Assembly: GCF_029892485.1 (NCBI RefSeq)
Contig: NZ_JARXVG010000005.1
Location: 186,001-250,000 of the forward strand
Direction of reading: 5' to 3'
DNA from: Variovorax boronicumulans
GTDB taxonomy: Bacteria; Pseudomonadota; Gammaproteobacteria; Burkholderiales; Burkholderiaceae_C
Length of the DNA stretch: 64,000 bases
Both the position numbers and the translations under genes were made by a program. Below are positions 26,867 to 36,541 of this stretch, piece by piece (position 1 is the stretch's first letter; every line of letters begins with the position of its first letter). Below the pieces are notes generated by a model, which was given only the letters and a program-made list of their open reading frames with translations, had not been told where the DNA came from and did not search any database.

Positions 26867-27622
26867 ATGCTGCCGGCGGTCGACTGGGCGCAGCCCTGGC
26901 TCGCGCCCTATCGCGCCCACGGCGAAGCGGCGGCGCGGACTGCGAGCGACATATCGGTCGCCTCGGCGCTGCAGGCCATCAAGCCGCCCTCGACGCCCGA
27001 CTTCGTGCATCAGGACAACCTGCCTGCCGGCCAGGCCTATGAAGCGCACATCTTCCAGACCCGCACCGTGCCGACCCGCGACAACCTGCACGACTTCTTC
27101 AACGGGCTGGTCTGGCTCGCCTTTCCACAAACCAAGCGGCGCCTTAACGAACTGCAGGCCGCCGAGATCGCCCGCACCGGCATCGGCGCCACGCGCGGTC
27201 CGCTGCGCGACGCGCTCACGCTGTTCGACGAGAACGGCGCGGTGCTCGATGCGCCGCCCGCGCTGTGGGAGGCGCTGGTGGCGCGCGATTGGAACGCGTT
27301 GTTCGTTACGCGGCGCAGCCTGTGGCAGGACGCACGCCTGCTGCTCTTCGGCCATGCGCTGCTCGAAAAACTGGTGACACCGCGCAAGCCGATCACCGCG
27401 CATGTGCTGCTGACGCACCGCGCGACTGGCTCCGCAGCCCTCGACGATGCGGCGATGGCGCGAAATATCGACGCGAAACAGCTCGAAGCGAAGCCTTTGG
27501 TTCCTATTCCGGTGCTCGGCGTGCCCGGCTGGTGCGTCGACAATACATCGGCTTCGTTCTATGCCGACCCGCAGGTCTTTCGACCCTTGCCGGGCGCGTT
27601 GTCAGAGCCGAAGCCGCACTAG
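26867..27622 (+). CDS. DUF3025 domain-containing protein
   Basis: Protein of 251 residues, a family of unknown function common in beta- and gammaproteobacteria. The recognisable core is YEAHIFQTRTVPTRDNLHDF followed by FNGLVWLAFPQTKRRLN. No signal peptide or membrane segment is seen, so it is likely cytoplasmic. It begins five bases after the NYN gene stop and is probably part of the pyrC transcription unit. Confidence 0.85.
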   Translation: MLPAVDWAQPWLAPYRAHGEAAARTASDISVASALQAIKPPSTPDFVHQDNLPAGQAYEAHIFQTRTVPTRDNLHDFFNGLVWLAFPQTKRRLNELQAAEIARTGIGATRGPLRDALTLFDENGAVLDAPPALWEALVARDWNALFVTRRSLWQDARLLLFGHALLEKLVTPRKPITAHVLLTHRATGSAALDDAAMARNIDAKQLEAKPLVPIPVLGVPGWCVDNTSASFYADPQVFRPLPGALSEPKPH

Positions 27623-27715
27623 CGTTCACGGGCTCGGGAGGGCCCTTCGCCAGGCGCTTGCAGTGCGCGCCACGTGCGCGTCCTACGTTCACATGCCGGG
27701 GGAGAGGTCAAAAAG

Positions 27716-30037
27716 ATGGACACCATCATCATCGTGCTCAAGGTCGGGCTGATTCTTTACGGGATCTACAGCTTCATCGTCTACATGTCGCGCCGCTCCG
27801 ACAACCGGAGTGCCCTGAAGGACTTCCGCAATGCACCGGTGCTGCGCCGCATCACCGACGAAGAAAAATCAGCGCTGCAACCCTTCCTGATGGGGCAGAA
27901 GCTCACGGTCGACGACAACGTGCGCGAACTCAGCGGTGCGTTCCTGCGCCACGGCCTGTCGACACAGGGCTCGTCGACCGAGCACGACACCATCGGCGAC
28001 GTCGATGTGCTGCTGCCCTACGACGCCATCGACTACATCGAGCCGCACAACCAGGCGCTGGTGGTGCTGGCCGGAAAGTGCGCCGTGGTGATCCGCCTGA
28101 ACGGCTTCGATCTGTTCGAAGGCCGGCAGCGCGCGCAGCGCCAGCAGGCGCAGGACCAGCAATGGAAGCGCGGCGAGATCGGTGCGCTTCCGTCGCTGGA
28201 TGAAGTCGGACCAGACACCGGCGCGGCCTTGCCCGAAGCCGTTGCGGCCTCGATCGCGACCGACCCGAACGCGCGCTATCAGCGCGGCGAAGTCGACATC
28301 CTGAGTCAGCGCACCGAAACGCCCGAAGAGGTCGAGAGCCGCCTGGGGCGCGGCGGCTGGGCTTCGGCCTTCGCCTGGCTGCTCGCCTTCGTGCTGTTAT
28401 GGGCCGCCACCTGGGACGCCACGCAAGCGGTGAGCGTCTATCTGATGAGCGCGGGCCTGCTCGCCGGCCTGTGGGCTGCGTGGCTGTTCGTGCGCACGCC
28501 GCCGGCGACGGCGCCTGCGCGGCAACCGCAGCCGGTGAACCGCGTGCGCGGCATGCTCAACCAGATCGCGGTGGTCAACGCCGGCAACGCGTCGGTGCAG
28601 AACGTGGGGCTGTTCATCGGCGACAAGCTGAGCCTGGTGCTGCCTTCGCATTGGCGCAAGACAGCGTCGGTCCCTTACGGCGAGGTGATCGAAGCCGAGT
28701 TGCGCACCAGCGACTACAGCGCCGTGAGTTTCGGTTCCAAGTGGTCGGTGGCCGATGAGTGGCGGCGTTTCCGACCCGCGTACTGGGGCCGGCACCTGCT
28801 GCACCTGGTCATCGGCCTGCTCGCCATCGGCGCGGTCGCGCTGTCGACACCCGACCCGCGCGGCGAGGCCGCACTCGCTGCGCAATGGCTCACGAACGGC
28901 GGCGCCACAACCACCTATGGCGATGCCGGGCAACTCGCCGACACGCTGCCGCGATGGGGCAGCCGAGCGCGCATGCAAGGCCAGGGCCGGTGCGAGATCG
29001 ACATGAGCGGCCGTGGCGAAGCGCACACCGCCAGCGGCGTGCCGGTCATCGATTGCACGTCCGTGCGCTGGAACGGCACCGCACCCGTCGTCCCCGCGCT
29101 CGACATCCCGCCCAGCGTGCTGGCGCTCGCCGAGCCCGGCTTCCTTCGTGCCACCGAGAACCACGCGATGGCCAGCCTGATCGCGATACTGCGCATGCAG
29201 CAGTTGGGCGGGCAGGCCGCCGACCCGCTCGCGGCCTACCGTGCGCGCGAGAGCGTGCCGTTGACCGTGCGCAACTTCGACCGCTCGGTGGCGATGATCG
29301 ACGCCGCCTGCAAGGACGCCGCCGGCCTGCCGCCCGCCGCCTGCGAGCGCCTGCAGCACGAGCTCGTGCGCGCCATCGACGCCACGGTCGACAAGGACGG
29401 CGTCGACACGCCGGTGAACACCTGGCAGGCGCTGGCCACGAGCGCGGCAGCAGGCCAGGAGAACGCCGACCTCATCCTGTCGCGCCAGCAGCTGGCGTCC
29501 GTGCAGCGTGCGCTGGCGCAAGCGGTCGACAGCGTGGTGGCCGCGAAGATCGAGGCCGCGCGTCCTGCCATCGTGCCCGCCCAGGGCGGCGTGCTGCTGG
29601 CGTCTTCCATGCGCATCGGCGATGCGCGGGTGCCGCAGCCGGGTGAGGGCAATGACGATGTGCCAGGTGCGACTGCGAGCGCGGCCGACGTCGCCGAAGA
29701 CGACAGCGATACCGACAGTTCCCTGCTCGGCCGCTGGACCCGCCTGCAGCGCAACGCCACGGCGGAAGGCCTGAAGCACTTCACGCTCGAAGGCCTCGTC
29801 ACCGCCAGCGGCAAGGACGGCGGCGGCACGCCGCGGGTGCGCATCGACCCGACGCTCGATGCCTCGCGCATGACCGCGGCGGGCGCGCACGTGCTCTGGT
29901 GGCTGTTCGCCGCGGGACTGGTGCTGGTCAACGGCGTGCTGTTCGCGCTGCGCTGGACGCAGGACAGTCGCCGTCGCGGCCGGCTCGAGGACGACATCGC
30001 CACCCGCCCGGCACCGGGCACCAGCGGCCTCGTCTGA
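27716..30037 (+). CDS. IgaA/UmoB family inner-membrane protein
   Basis: Membrane protein of 773 residues. The layout is that of enterobacterial IgaA (711 residues): an N-terminal helix (TIIIVLKVGLILYGIYSFIV), a cytoplasmic domain, a pair of helices near 225-265, a second cytoplasmic domain, a helix near 362-380, a large periplasmic domain and a last helix near 735-755. The periplasmic domain holds exactly four cysteines (C426, C447, C532, C543) in the same local contexts as IgaA (G-R-C-E-I, V-I-D-C, A-C-x10-C), and PAQGGVLLASSM matches the family. IgaA restrains the Rcs phosphorelay; no rcs gene is nearby. The start at 27716 has GGGAGAGG just upstream. Confidence 0.8.
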   Translation: MDTIIIVLKVGLILYGIYSFIVYMSRRSDNRSALKDFRNAPVLRRITDEEKSALQPFLMGQKLTVDDNVRELSGAFLRHGLSTQGSSTEHDTIGDVDVLLPYDAIDYIEPHNQALVVLAGKCAVVIRLNGFDLFEGRQRAQRQQAQDQQWKRGEIGALPSLDEVGPDTGAALPEAVAASIATDPNARYQRGEVDILSQRTETPEEVESRLGRGGWASAFAWLLAFVLLWAATWDATQAVSVYLMSAGLLAGLWAAWLFVRTPPATAPARQPQPVNRVRGMLNQIAVVNAGNASVQNVGLFIGDKLSLVLPSHWRKTASVPYGEVIEAELRTSDYSAVSFGSKWSVADEWRRFRPAYWGRHLLHLVIGLLAIGAVALSTPDPRGEAALAAQWLTNGGATTTYGDAGQLADTLPRWGSRARMQGQGRCEIDMSGRGEAHTASGVPVIDCTSVRWNGTAPVVPALDIPPSVLALAEPGFLRATENHAMASLIAILRMQQLGGQAADPLAAYRARESVPLTVRNFDRSVAMIDAACKDAAGLPPAACERLQHELVRAIDATVDKDGVDTPVNTWQALATSAAAGQENADLILSRQQLASVQRALAQAVDSVVAAKIEAARPAIVPAQGGVLLASSMRIGDARVPQPGEGNDDVPGATASAADVAEDDSDTDSSLLGRWTRLQRNATAEGLKHFTLEGLVTASGKDGGGTPRVRIDPTLDASRMTAAGAHVLWWLFAAGLVLVNGVLFALRWTQDSRRRGRLEDDIATRPAPGTSGLV

Positions 30038-30191
30038 CAGGCCTTGACTCCGGCGGGGATTACCGGGGCGCCAGAACTTTTGCTCCTATCATGGCTCCAC
30101 CGGATGCCACCAAGGGCCTCCCCGCCGCGCGTGGCTTGAAGAGGCGCCCCGGGCCCTTATCTAGGGGCAGTTCCCCCACGGAGAATTCAAC

Positions 30192-31064
30192 TTGAAACGT
30201 ATCCTTCTGTTCGTCTTGACCAATGTGATGGTCGTCGCAGTGCTCGGCATCGTCGCGAGCCTGCTCGGCGTCAACCGCTTCCTCACGGCCAACGGCCTGA
30301 ACCTCACGGCGCTGCTGGGCTTCGCGCTCATCATGGGCTTCGGCGGCGCGTTCATCTCGCTGCTCATCAGCAAGCCCATGGCCAAGTGGACCGCCGGCCT
30401 GCGCATGATCGACAACCCCCAGTCGCCCGACGAGGCCTGGATCGTCGCCACCGTGCGCAAGTTCGCCGACAAGGCCGGCGTCGGCATGCCCGAGGTCGCG
30501 ATCTTCGAGGGCGAGCCCAATGCCTTCGCCACCGGCGCCTTCAAGAACTCCTCGCTCGTGGCCGTGTCCACCGGCCTGCTGCAGAACATGACGCGCGAAG
30601 AGGTCGAGGCCGTCATCGGCCACGAGGTGGCGCACATCGCCAACGGCGACATGGTCACGATGACGCTGATCCAGGGCGTGATGAACACCTTTGTCGTGTT
30701 CCTCTCGCGCGTGATCGGCTATGCGGTCGACAGCTTCCTGCGCCGCGGCGACGACCGCTCGTCGGGCCCCGGCATCGGCTACTACGTGAGCACCATCGTG
30801 CTGGACATCGTGCTGGGCTTTGCCGCCGCGATGGTGGTGGCCTGGTTCTCGCGCCAGCGCGAGTTCCGCGCCGACGCCGGCGCCGCCGCGCTCATGGGCC
30901 AGAAGCAGCCGATGATGAACGCGCTCGCGCGCCTGGGCGGCCTGCCCGCCGGCGAACTGCCCAAGGCCGTGGAAGCCATGGGCATCACCGGCAGCATCGG
31001 CAAGCTGTTCGCGACGCACCCGCCGATCGAAGAGCGCATCGCTGCGCTGCAGAACGCGCGCTGA
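30192..31064 (+). CDS. htpX: Membrane zinc metalloprotease HtpX (M48)
   Basis: Heat-shock-type membrane protease of 290 residues that degrades misfolded inner-membrane proteins. Two N-terminal membrane helices are followed by the zinc site HEVAH at residues 144-148, two more helices and the later [15 protein letters not shown] (third zinc ligand). The start codon is TTG at 30192, preceded by GGAGA, and gives the canonical [15 protein letters not shown] terminus. A strong terminator follows 27 bases after the stop. Confidence 0.96.
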   Translation: MKRILLFVLTNVMVVAVLGIVASLLGVNRFLTANGLNLTALLGFALIMGFGGAFISLLISKPMAKWTAGLRMIDNPQSPDEAWIVATVRKFADKAGVGMPEVAIFEGEPNAFATGAFKNSSLVAVSTGLLQNMTREEVEAVIGHEVAHIANGDMVTMTLIQGVMNTFVVFLSRVIGYAVDSFLRRGDDRSSGPGIGYYVSTIVLDIVLGFAAAMVVAWFSRQREFRADAGAAALMGQKQPMMNALARLGGLPAGELPKAVEAMGITGSIGKLFATHPPIEERIAALQNAR

Positions 31065-31091
31065 CACGGCCGCGGCGCTGCCGCCGGACGT

Positions 31092-31126
31092 AAAAAAACC
31101 GCCAGCTTTGCGTGGCGGTTTTTTTT
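31092..31126. terminator. Bidirectional rho-independent terminator
   Basis: Stem ACCGCCA/TGGCGGT with an eight-base loop, flanked by an A-run on the left and a run of eight T on the right, so it can work in both directions. It sits between the converging htpX and proQ genes. Confidence 0.92.
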
Positions 31127-31159
31127 ATGGGCCGTTGCGGCCCGGGGGCGCTTGGCGTG

Positions 31160-32080
31160 TCAGTCGGCGGCGGGTTCGGTGGGTTCGACCGGTTCAGCCG
31201 ATTCTGCAACGGCAGGAGCCGGCGCCTGTCGCTCTGCGCGTGCGTGTTGCAGCGTGCGCGCCACCTCGCCCGGCTTCATGCCGTACATCTCGGCGAACTC
31301 CTGCTCGGTGCGGCCGCTGGCCTCGAAGGCGCGCAGCAGCGCTTCGCGCTTGGCGGCCTGCTGGGCGAGCTCGGCCAGCGCCTCGTCGACCACTGCGTTG
31401 TTGTTCGCGTCGCGCGAGCGCACGAGCACGGCATAGGCCTCGCGATCGAGGCCCGAGGCCTCGATCGCCTTGGCGATGCGCGCCACGAGTTGCGGGCGCA
31501 GGTCTTCGCCGGGGTTGCGATGCGTGCGGCGGCGGTGCAGCTCGAGGATGGCGTGGTGCACATGCTCCGGCGCGACCGGATCGAGGGCGTTGCCGTCCAG
31601 GTCATGGCGCGCAAGGCCCGCGGCCACGCTTTCGAGATAGCGCGTGGAGCGTGCGTGCTGGCCCATGGCGATCTTCAGGTCTTCGGCCTTGAAGTCTTCG
31701 GGATGGCGCGCGATCAGCTCCTCGTACACGCCCAGCTTCAGCGGCACGAAGCGTGCACCGAAGAGCTGCGGGTAGAGCTCGAACAGGCGCTCGAGCACCG
31801 GGTTGACCTTGCGCGGCGCGCGCTGGGGTTGTTGCTGCGCTTGAGCCTGGGGCTTGCGGGCCTGCTGCTGCCCCTGGCCCTGCGGACGCGGCTTCTTCTC
31901 GCGCGGTGGGCGCTGTTCTTGCTGCTGCCGTGGCTGCTGCTCGGCGGGCGTTTCAGCGCCTGCACCTGTGTCGGCACTTGCGCCGGTCTTGAGCTGTTGC
32001 AGTTGCTCGGCCAGGTCCGGGCGCTGGCGCCGTGCGTTGCGCGCGTTCGTGTTCGGGGCTGCGGTGGATGCGTCGGTCAT
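31160..32080 (-). CDS. proQ: ProQ/FinO family RNA chaperone
   Basis: RNA-binding protein of 306 residues. After a long low-complexity Gln/Pro/Arg-rich N-terminal region (about residues 35-90) comes the ProQ/FinO domain: NPVLERLFELYPQLFG, FVPLKLGVYEELIARHPE, then ARSTRYLESVAAGLARHDLD. The C-terminal part is charged and contains a helix-turn-helix-like EQEFAEMYGMKPGEVARTL. Such proteins bind structured small RNAs and mRNA 3' ends. The extended N- and C-terminal tails are typical of Burkholderiales members. Confidence 0.92.
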   Translation of the reverse strand: MTDASTAAPNTNARNARRQRPDLAEQLQQLKTGASADTGAGAETPAEQQPRQQQEQRPPREKKPRPQGQGQQQARKPQAQAQQQPQRAPRKVNPVLERLFELYPQLFGARFVPLKLGVYEELIARHPEDFKAEDLKIAMGQHARSTRYLESVAAGLARHDLDGNALDPVAPEHVHHAILELHRRRTHRNPGEDLRPQLVARIAKAIEASGLDREAYAVLVRSRDANNNAVVDEALAELAQQAAKREALLRAFEASGRTEQEFAEMYGMKPGEVARTLQHARAERQAPAPAVAESAEPVEPTEPAAD

Positions 32081-32143
32081 ACGGTGGGCTCGGCGGTGGG
32101 CGCGATGGGATGAAAGGGGAACAACAGAAAACCGGTTTTGCGC

Positions 32144-32767
32144 TCAGCGCGGCCGGAACATCCTGAACATATTGTCGGGGCTGATCTCGAAATAATCGGC
32201 CGGACCGCCGCCGCGCAGGATGGGCTGCGCCGCCGCGGTGTCGTAGATGCCGTTTTTCAGCAGGTGGCGCGCGATGTGCACGCCCACCACTTCGCCGAGG
32301 ACCAGCCAGGTCTGGACCGGCACGCCGTCCACGCCCTCGAGCTGGACGATCTGCGTGAGCCGGCATTCGAAGGACACGGGGCTCTCGGCCACGCGCGGCA
32401 CGGCGATCTGGTGCGAAGCCACGGGCGTGAGGCCTGCGAGCTCGAACTCGCTCACCTCGGGCGGCACCATTGCGCACGACTGGTTCATTTGCTCGGCCAG
32501 CGGGCGCGTGGCGAGGTTCCAGCCGAACTCGCGCGTCTGGCGGATGTTGTGCAGGCTGTCCTTCGCGCCGATGCTCGCGAAGCCGACGATCGGCGGCGTG
32601 TAGTTGAAGGCGTTGAAAAAACTGTAGGGCGCGAGGTTGAGCAAGCCGTTCCCGTCCTGCGACGAGATCCAGCCGATGGGGCGCGGGCCGACCATCGCGT
32701 TGAACGGATCGTGCGGCAGGCCGTGGCCCTTGGCGGGCTCGTAGAAATGGAAGTCGTCGCTGGACAT
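32144..32767 (-). CDS. Flavin reductase-like FMN-binding split-barrel protein
   Basis: Protein of 207 residues with the flavin-reductase-like fold. Conserved elements are VGPRPIGWISSQD, NLAPYSFFNAFNYTPPIVGF near the N-terminus, and FECRLTQIVQL in the middle. Family members bind FMN and may reduce flavin for a partner or act on their own. It starts 64 bp before the proQ start on the same strand and lies nine bases after the transporter gene. Confidence 0.9.
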   Translation of the reverse strand: MSSDDFHFYEPAKGHGLPHDPFNAMVGPRPIGWISSQDGNGLLNLAPYSFFNAFNYTPPIVGFASIGAKDSLHNIRQTREFGWNLATRPLAEQMNQSCAMVPPEVSEFELAGLTPVASHQIAVPRVAESPVSFECRLTQIVQLEGVDGVPVQTWLVLGEVVGVHIARHLLKNGIYDTAAAQPILRGGGPADYFEISPDNMFRMFRPR

Positions 32768-32776
32768 CGTCGTCTT

Positions 32777-33334
32777 TCAGTGGCTCAGGGCCGAGGTACG
32801 CACGGCCTGCCGGCCGATGAGCAAGCGGAACGGCAGCAGCATCAGCACGCCGACGCCCAGCTTCACCGCGAGGTCGCCCGCGGCCCAGGTGAGCCAGGGG
32901 CCGTCGGTGCCCGCGAAGGCGATGCCCCAGAACACGATGCTGTCGAGCACCGCCGCGATCACCGTCGCCACCAGCGGCGCGCGCCACCAGAGGCCGCGGC
33001 GCAGGCGGTCGAACACGCGGATGTCGAGCAATTGCGAGGCGATGAAGGCCAGGCCCGAGGCAAGCGCAATGCGCACCGGTGCGAGCACCAGCGAGGCGGC
33101 GATGGCCACGGCGAACCCGACCCACGCCACGCGGCGCGCCATGCCGGGGCCGAAGTGCCGGTTGACGAGATCGCTCACGAGGTAGGCCACCGGGTAGGTG
33201 AAGGCGCCCCAGGTGAGCCAGTCGTTGAGGGCGAACTGCACCAGGATGTTGGAGGCCAGCACCACCGCGGCCATGGCCAGCGTGGCAATGGCGAACTGGC
33301 CGGCGGTGGGACGGGCGAAGGACGTGGTCTGCAT
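32777..33334 (-). CDS. VUT family / queuosine precursor transporter (YhhQ-like)
   Basis: Integral membrane protein of 185 residues with about six hydrophobic helices. The family pattern is visible in ASNILVQFALNDWLTWGAFTYP, YLVSDLVNRHFG, LDIRVFDRLRR and LDSIVFWGIAF. E. coli YhhQ imports queuosine precursors (preQ0/preQ1). The start codon overlaps the stop of the upstream FAD-oxidoreductase gene by one base, implying coupled translation. Confidence 0.88.
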   Translation of the reverse strand: MQTTSFARPTAGQFAIATLAMAAVVLASNILVQFALNDWLTWGAFTYPVAYLVSDLVNRHFGPGMARRVAWVGFAVAIAASLVLAPVRIALASGLAFIASQLLDIRVFDRLRRGLWWRAPLVATVIAAVLDSIVFWGIAFAGTDGPWLTWAAGDLAVKLGVGVLMLLPFRLLIGRQAVRTSALSH

Positions 33335-34980
33335 CAGACGTTCGCCGTGCGTTCGCGTTCGGCCGCGGCGAGCACATTGCGCGCCACCGCCTCGGCCACC
33401 TTGATGCCGTCCACGCCGGCCGAGAGGATGCCGCCAGCGTAGCTCGCACCTTCGCCGGCGGGGTAGAGGCCCCGCACGTTGAGGCTCTGGAAGTCGTCGC
33501 CGCGCGTGATGCGGATCGGCGACGAGGTGCGGGTCTCGACGCCGGTGAGCACCGCGTCGTGCAGGTCGAAGCCCTTGATCTTGCGGCCGAAGGCGGGAAA
33601 GGCCTCGCGCATCGCCTCGATGGCATAGGCGGGCAGGGCCTCGCGCAGGTCGGTGGGCGTCACGCCAGGCTTGTAAGAAGGCGTCACGCTGCCCAGCGCG
33701 GCCGAAGGCTTGCCGGCCACGAAGTCGCCGACGAGTTGCCCCGGTGCATGGTAGTTGCTGCCGCCGAGCACGTAGGCGTTCGATTCGAGTTCGCGCTGCA
33801 GCGCGATGCCGGCGAGCGCATCGCCGGGGAAATCCTTCGGGTCGATGCCCACCACGATGCCCGCATTGGCGTTGCGCTCGTTGCGCGAGTACTGGCTCAT
33901 GCCGTTGGTGACCACGCGGCCCGGTTCGCTGGTGGCCGCGACCACCGTGCCGCCCGGGCACATGCAGAAGCTGTAGACCGAGCGGCCGTTGCTTGCGTGG
34001 TGCACCAGCTTGTAGTCGGCCGCGCCCAGCAGCGGATGGCCCGCATGGCGGCCCCAGCGTGCGCGGTCGATGAGGCCTTGCGGATGTTCGACGCGAAAGC
34101 CGATGGAAAAAGGCTTGGCCTCGATGTACACGCCGCGTTCGTGCAGCATCGCGAAGGTGTCGCGCGAGCTGTGGCCCAGGGCCATCACGACGTGGTCGGC
34201 GCGCATTTCATTCGACTGGCCGGTGGCCTGGTCGAGCACCGTGAGGCCGCGCAGTTGTCCGTCTTCGATGCGCACATCGGTCACGCGTTGTTCGAAGCGG
34301 ATCTCGCCGCCGAGTGCGACGATCTGCTCGCGGATGTTCTCCACCACCTTCACCAGCTTGAAGGTGCCGATGTGCGGATGCGCGACATAAAGGATTTCGG
34401 GCGGCGCGCCGGCCTTCACGAACTCTTCCATCACCTTGCGGCCGAGGAAGCGCGGGTCCTTGATCTGGCTGTAGAGCTTGCCGTCGGAGAAGGTGCCTGC
34501 ACCGCCTTCGCCGAACTGCACATTCGACTCGGGGTTGAGCACGCTCTTGCGCCACAGGCCCCAGGTGTCGCGGGTGCGCTGGCGCACGGTCTTGCCGCGT
34601 TCGAGCACGATGGGCTTGAAGCCCATCTTCGCAAGCATCAGCGCCGCGAAGATGCCGCAGGGGCCGAAGCCGATCACCACGGGGCGGCTCGTGCCTTCGG
34701 GCGCATCGGCCGGCGGCACGTAGACCATGTTCGGCGCGGGCTGGATGTGCGGATGGCCTGCGTGCTTGGCGAGCAGGGCGGCTTCGAGCTTCGCATCGGC
34801 CAGCTGCACGTCGCAGATGTAGACGGTGAGCAGGTCGACCTTGCGCGCGTCGAAGCTGCGCTTGAAGACGGTGTGGGAGGCGATCGCTTCGAGCGGGACG
34901 TCGAGGGTCCGGGCGATCAGGGTGACCAGCGCGTCGGGGGCGTGGTCGAGCGGGAGTTTGAGTTCGGAGATTCTCAGCAT
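33334..34980 (-). CDS. FAD-dependent oxidoreductase (uncharacterised dehydrogenase, COG2509 type)
   Basis: Flavoprotein of 548 residues. A distinct N-terminal domain of about 95 residues (with the basic segment FKRSFDARK) precedes the FAD-binding Rossmann fold RPVVIGFGPCGIFAALMLAKMG, whose glycines bind the dinucleotide. The specific family motifs SNVQFGEGGAGTFSDGKLY and CMCPGGTVVAATSE are present. Substrate and role are not known for this widespread family. It is cotranscribed with the YhhQ-like transporter and flavin reductase genes. Confidence 0.92.
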   Translation of the reverse strand: MLRISELKLPLDHAPDALVTLIARTLDVPLEAIASHTVFKRSFDARKVDLLTVYICDVQLADAKLEAALLAKHAGHPHIQPAPNMVYVPPADAPEGTSRPVVIGFGPCGIFAALMLAKMGFKPIVLERGKTVRQRTRDTWGLWRKSVLNPESNVQFGEGGAGTFSDGKLYSQIKDPRFLGRKVMEEFVKAGAPPEILYVAHPHIGTFKLVKVVENIREQIVALGGEIRFEQRVTDVRIEDGQLRGLTVLDQATGQSNEMRADHVVMALGHSSRDTFAMLHERGVYIEAKPFSIGFRVEHPQGLIDRARWGRHAGHPLLGAADYKLVHHASNGRSVYSFCMCPGGTVVAATSEPGRVVTNGMSQYSRNERNANAGIVVGIDPKDFPGDALAGIALQRELESNAYVLGGSNYHAPGQLVGDFVAGKPSAALGSVTPSYKPGVTPTDLREALPAYAIEAMREAFPAFGRKIKGFDLHDAVLTGVETRTSSPIRITRGDDFQSLNVRGLYPAGEGASYAGGILSAGVDGIKVAEAVARNVLAAAERERTANV

Positions 34981-35051
34981 GGCGGTGGCTTGTGGTTATC
35001 AAGCAGACCGCGCATTTTACGCGCCGGGGCGCTATGAAAGGGATAGCTGGA

Positions 35052-35972
35052 TCAGGCCGGCAGGAAGCCTTCTACCGACAGGTACCGCTCGCCAGTGTCG
35101 TAGTTGAAGCCGAGCACCACTGCATCGGGTGCGAGCGACGGCAGCTTCTGTGCAATGGCCGCGAGCGTGGCGCCTGACGAAATGCCCACCAGGATGCCTT
35201 CTTCCTGCGCGCACCGGCGGGCCATTTCGCGCGCCGGTTCGGCATCGACCTGCAGCACGCCGTCGAGCAGCGATGTATCGAGGTTCTGCGGGATGAAGCC
35301 CGCGCCGATGCCCTGGATCGGGTGCGGCGACGGCGCGCCGCCCGAGATGACGGGCGAAGCCACCGGCTCCACCGCGAACACCTGGAGCTTGGGCCACTTC
35401 TTCTTGAGCACCCTCGCCACGCCGGTGATGTGGCCGCCCGTGCCCACGCCGGTGATGATCACGTCGATGCCGTCGGGAAAGTCGGCGGCGATTTCCTCGG
35501 CCGTGGTGCGCACGTGCACCTCGACGTTGGCTGGGTTGTTGAACTGCTGCGGCATCCAAGCGCCGGGCGTGCCGGCCACGATTTCCTCGGCGCGCGCGAT
35601 GGAGGCCTTCATGCCGCCGGCGCGCGGCGTGAGGTCGAAAGTGGCGCCGTAGGCCAGCATCAGGCGGCGGCGCTCGATCGACATGCTGTCGGGCATCACC
35701 AGCACCAGCTTGTAGCCCTTGACCGCCGCCACCATCGCCAGGCCGATGCCGGTGTTGCCCGAGGTGGGCTCGACGATGGTGCCGCCCGGCTTGAGCGCGC
35801 CGCTTTTCTCGGCGTCTTCCACCATCGACAGCGCGATGCGGTCCTTGATCGAGCCGCCGGGGTTGGCGCGCTCGGACTTGATCCACACCTGTTGCTTGGC
35901 GTTGCCGAACAGGCGGTTGATGCGGATGTGCGGCGTGTTGCCGATGGTCTGGAGGATGTTCTGGGCCTTCAT
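35052..35972 (-). CDS. cysK: Cysteine synthase A (O-acetylserine sulfhydrylase)
   Basis: PLP enzyme of 306 residues that makes cysteine from O-acetylserine and sulfide. The PLP lysine is in [11 protein letters not shown], the substrate loop is PTSGNTGIG and the phosphate-binding loop is [10 protein letters not shown]; the C-terminal GISSGAT is also intact. The start at 35972 gives [18 protein letters not shown], the normal N-terminus. The gene is divergent from rnpB with about 85 bp between. Confidence 0.96.
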   Translation of the reverse strand: MKAQNILQTIGNTPHIRINRLFGNAKQQVWIKSERANPGGSIKDRIALSMVEDAEKSGALKPGGTIVEPTSGNTGIGLAMVAAVKGYKLVLVMPDSMSIERRRLMLAYGATFDLTPRAGGMKASIARAEEIVAGTPGAWMPQQFNNPANVEVHVRTTAEEIAADFPDGIDVIITGVGTGGHITGVARVLKKKWPKLQVFAVEPVASPVISGGAPSPHPIQGIGAGFIPQNLDTSLLDGVLQVDAEPAREMARRCAQEEGILVGISSGATLAAIAQKLPSLAPDAVVLGFNYDTGERYLSVEGFLPA

Positions 35973-36043
35973 GGAAATCTCCTTGGATGCGGTTTGTCGA
36001 CGGACACCGCGCATTGTGAGACCAGCGTGCTCGCGCGCCGGGC

Positions 36044-36049
36044 GATAAT
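36044..36049 (+). promoter_or_regulatory. -10 element of the rnpB promoter
   Basis: GATAAT lies nine bases before the predicted 5' end of the RNase P RNA, the correct distance for a sigma-70 -10 box. No good -35 box is visible at 16-18 bases upstream. Confidence 0.6.
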
Positions 36050-36057
36050 CGCGCCGT

Positions 36058-36415
36058 GAAGCACGCCAGACCGCCGCTGGTGCAAGCCCGAAAGGGGCAA
36101 CGCCGCAAGGCGTCGCGTCGAAAGACCGCACTGGAGGAACGTCCGGACTGCACAGGACAGCGCAGGAGTTAACGACTCTCCACCGTGAGGTGAGGATCAG
36201 AGCAACAGAGACGAGCCGATTCAGTTCGGGTGAAACGGGCAATCTCTGCGCGCAGCAACACCAAGTAGGCCAGTATCGAGGTGGTTCCGCTGAGCTGGCG
36301 GGTAGGTGGCATCGAGCCGTTTGGCGACAAACGGCCCAGAGTAATGGCGGTCACGCCGGGCGCTTCGCAAGAGGCATCCGGTGCACAGAATCCGGCTTAT
36401 CGGCGGGCTTCACAC
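36058..36415 (+). ncRNA. rnpB: RNase P RNA, class A
   Basis: Catalytic RNA that matures tRNA 5' ends. Recognised from the P4-region strand GGAGGAACGTCCGGACTGCA (36132-36151), the A-rich linker GCAACAGAGA, the AGAGTAATGGCGGTCACG stretch and the 3' conserved ACAGAATCCGGCTTAT (36386-36401). The 5' GAAGC (36058-36062) pairs with GCTTC (36407-36411) to close helix P1. A pyrimidine/T-rich stretch after 36414 may end transcription. Open frames crossing it are not genes. Confidence 0.96.
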
Positions 36416-36505
36416 TTTTCTTCTTTTCCCCGTTTTTCTTTTCCCGGTTTTCCGGCGCCCGAGGCGGGCGCCAGCGTGGCCGCTGCACGGATTGGTAGTT
36501 ACCCG

Positions 36506-36537
36506 TATAATCGATAGCAAGCTAACTAATTGCTATC
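36506..36537 (+). promoter_or_regulatory. Promoter and dyad operator of the MarR gene
   Basis: TATAAT at 36506-36511 is followed at once by an inverted repeat with eight-base perfect arms, GATAGCAA (36513-36520) and TTGCTATC (36530-36537). The position, overlapping the expected transcription start and immediately before the MarR coding region, fits an autorepressor operator that would also control the efflux genes. Confidence 0.65.
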
Positions 36538-36541
36538 CGAC

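Noticed and set aside
36190..36498. Short open frames across the RNase P RNA
   Set aside because: The region is explained by conserved rnpB structure; the frames have no ribosome binding site or family match.
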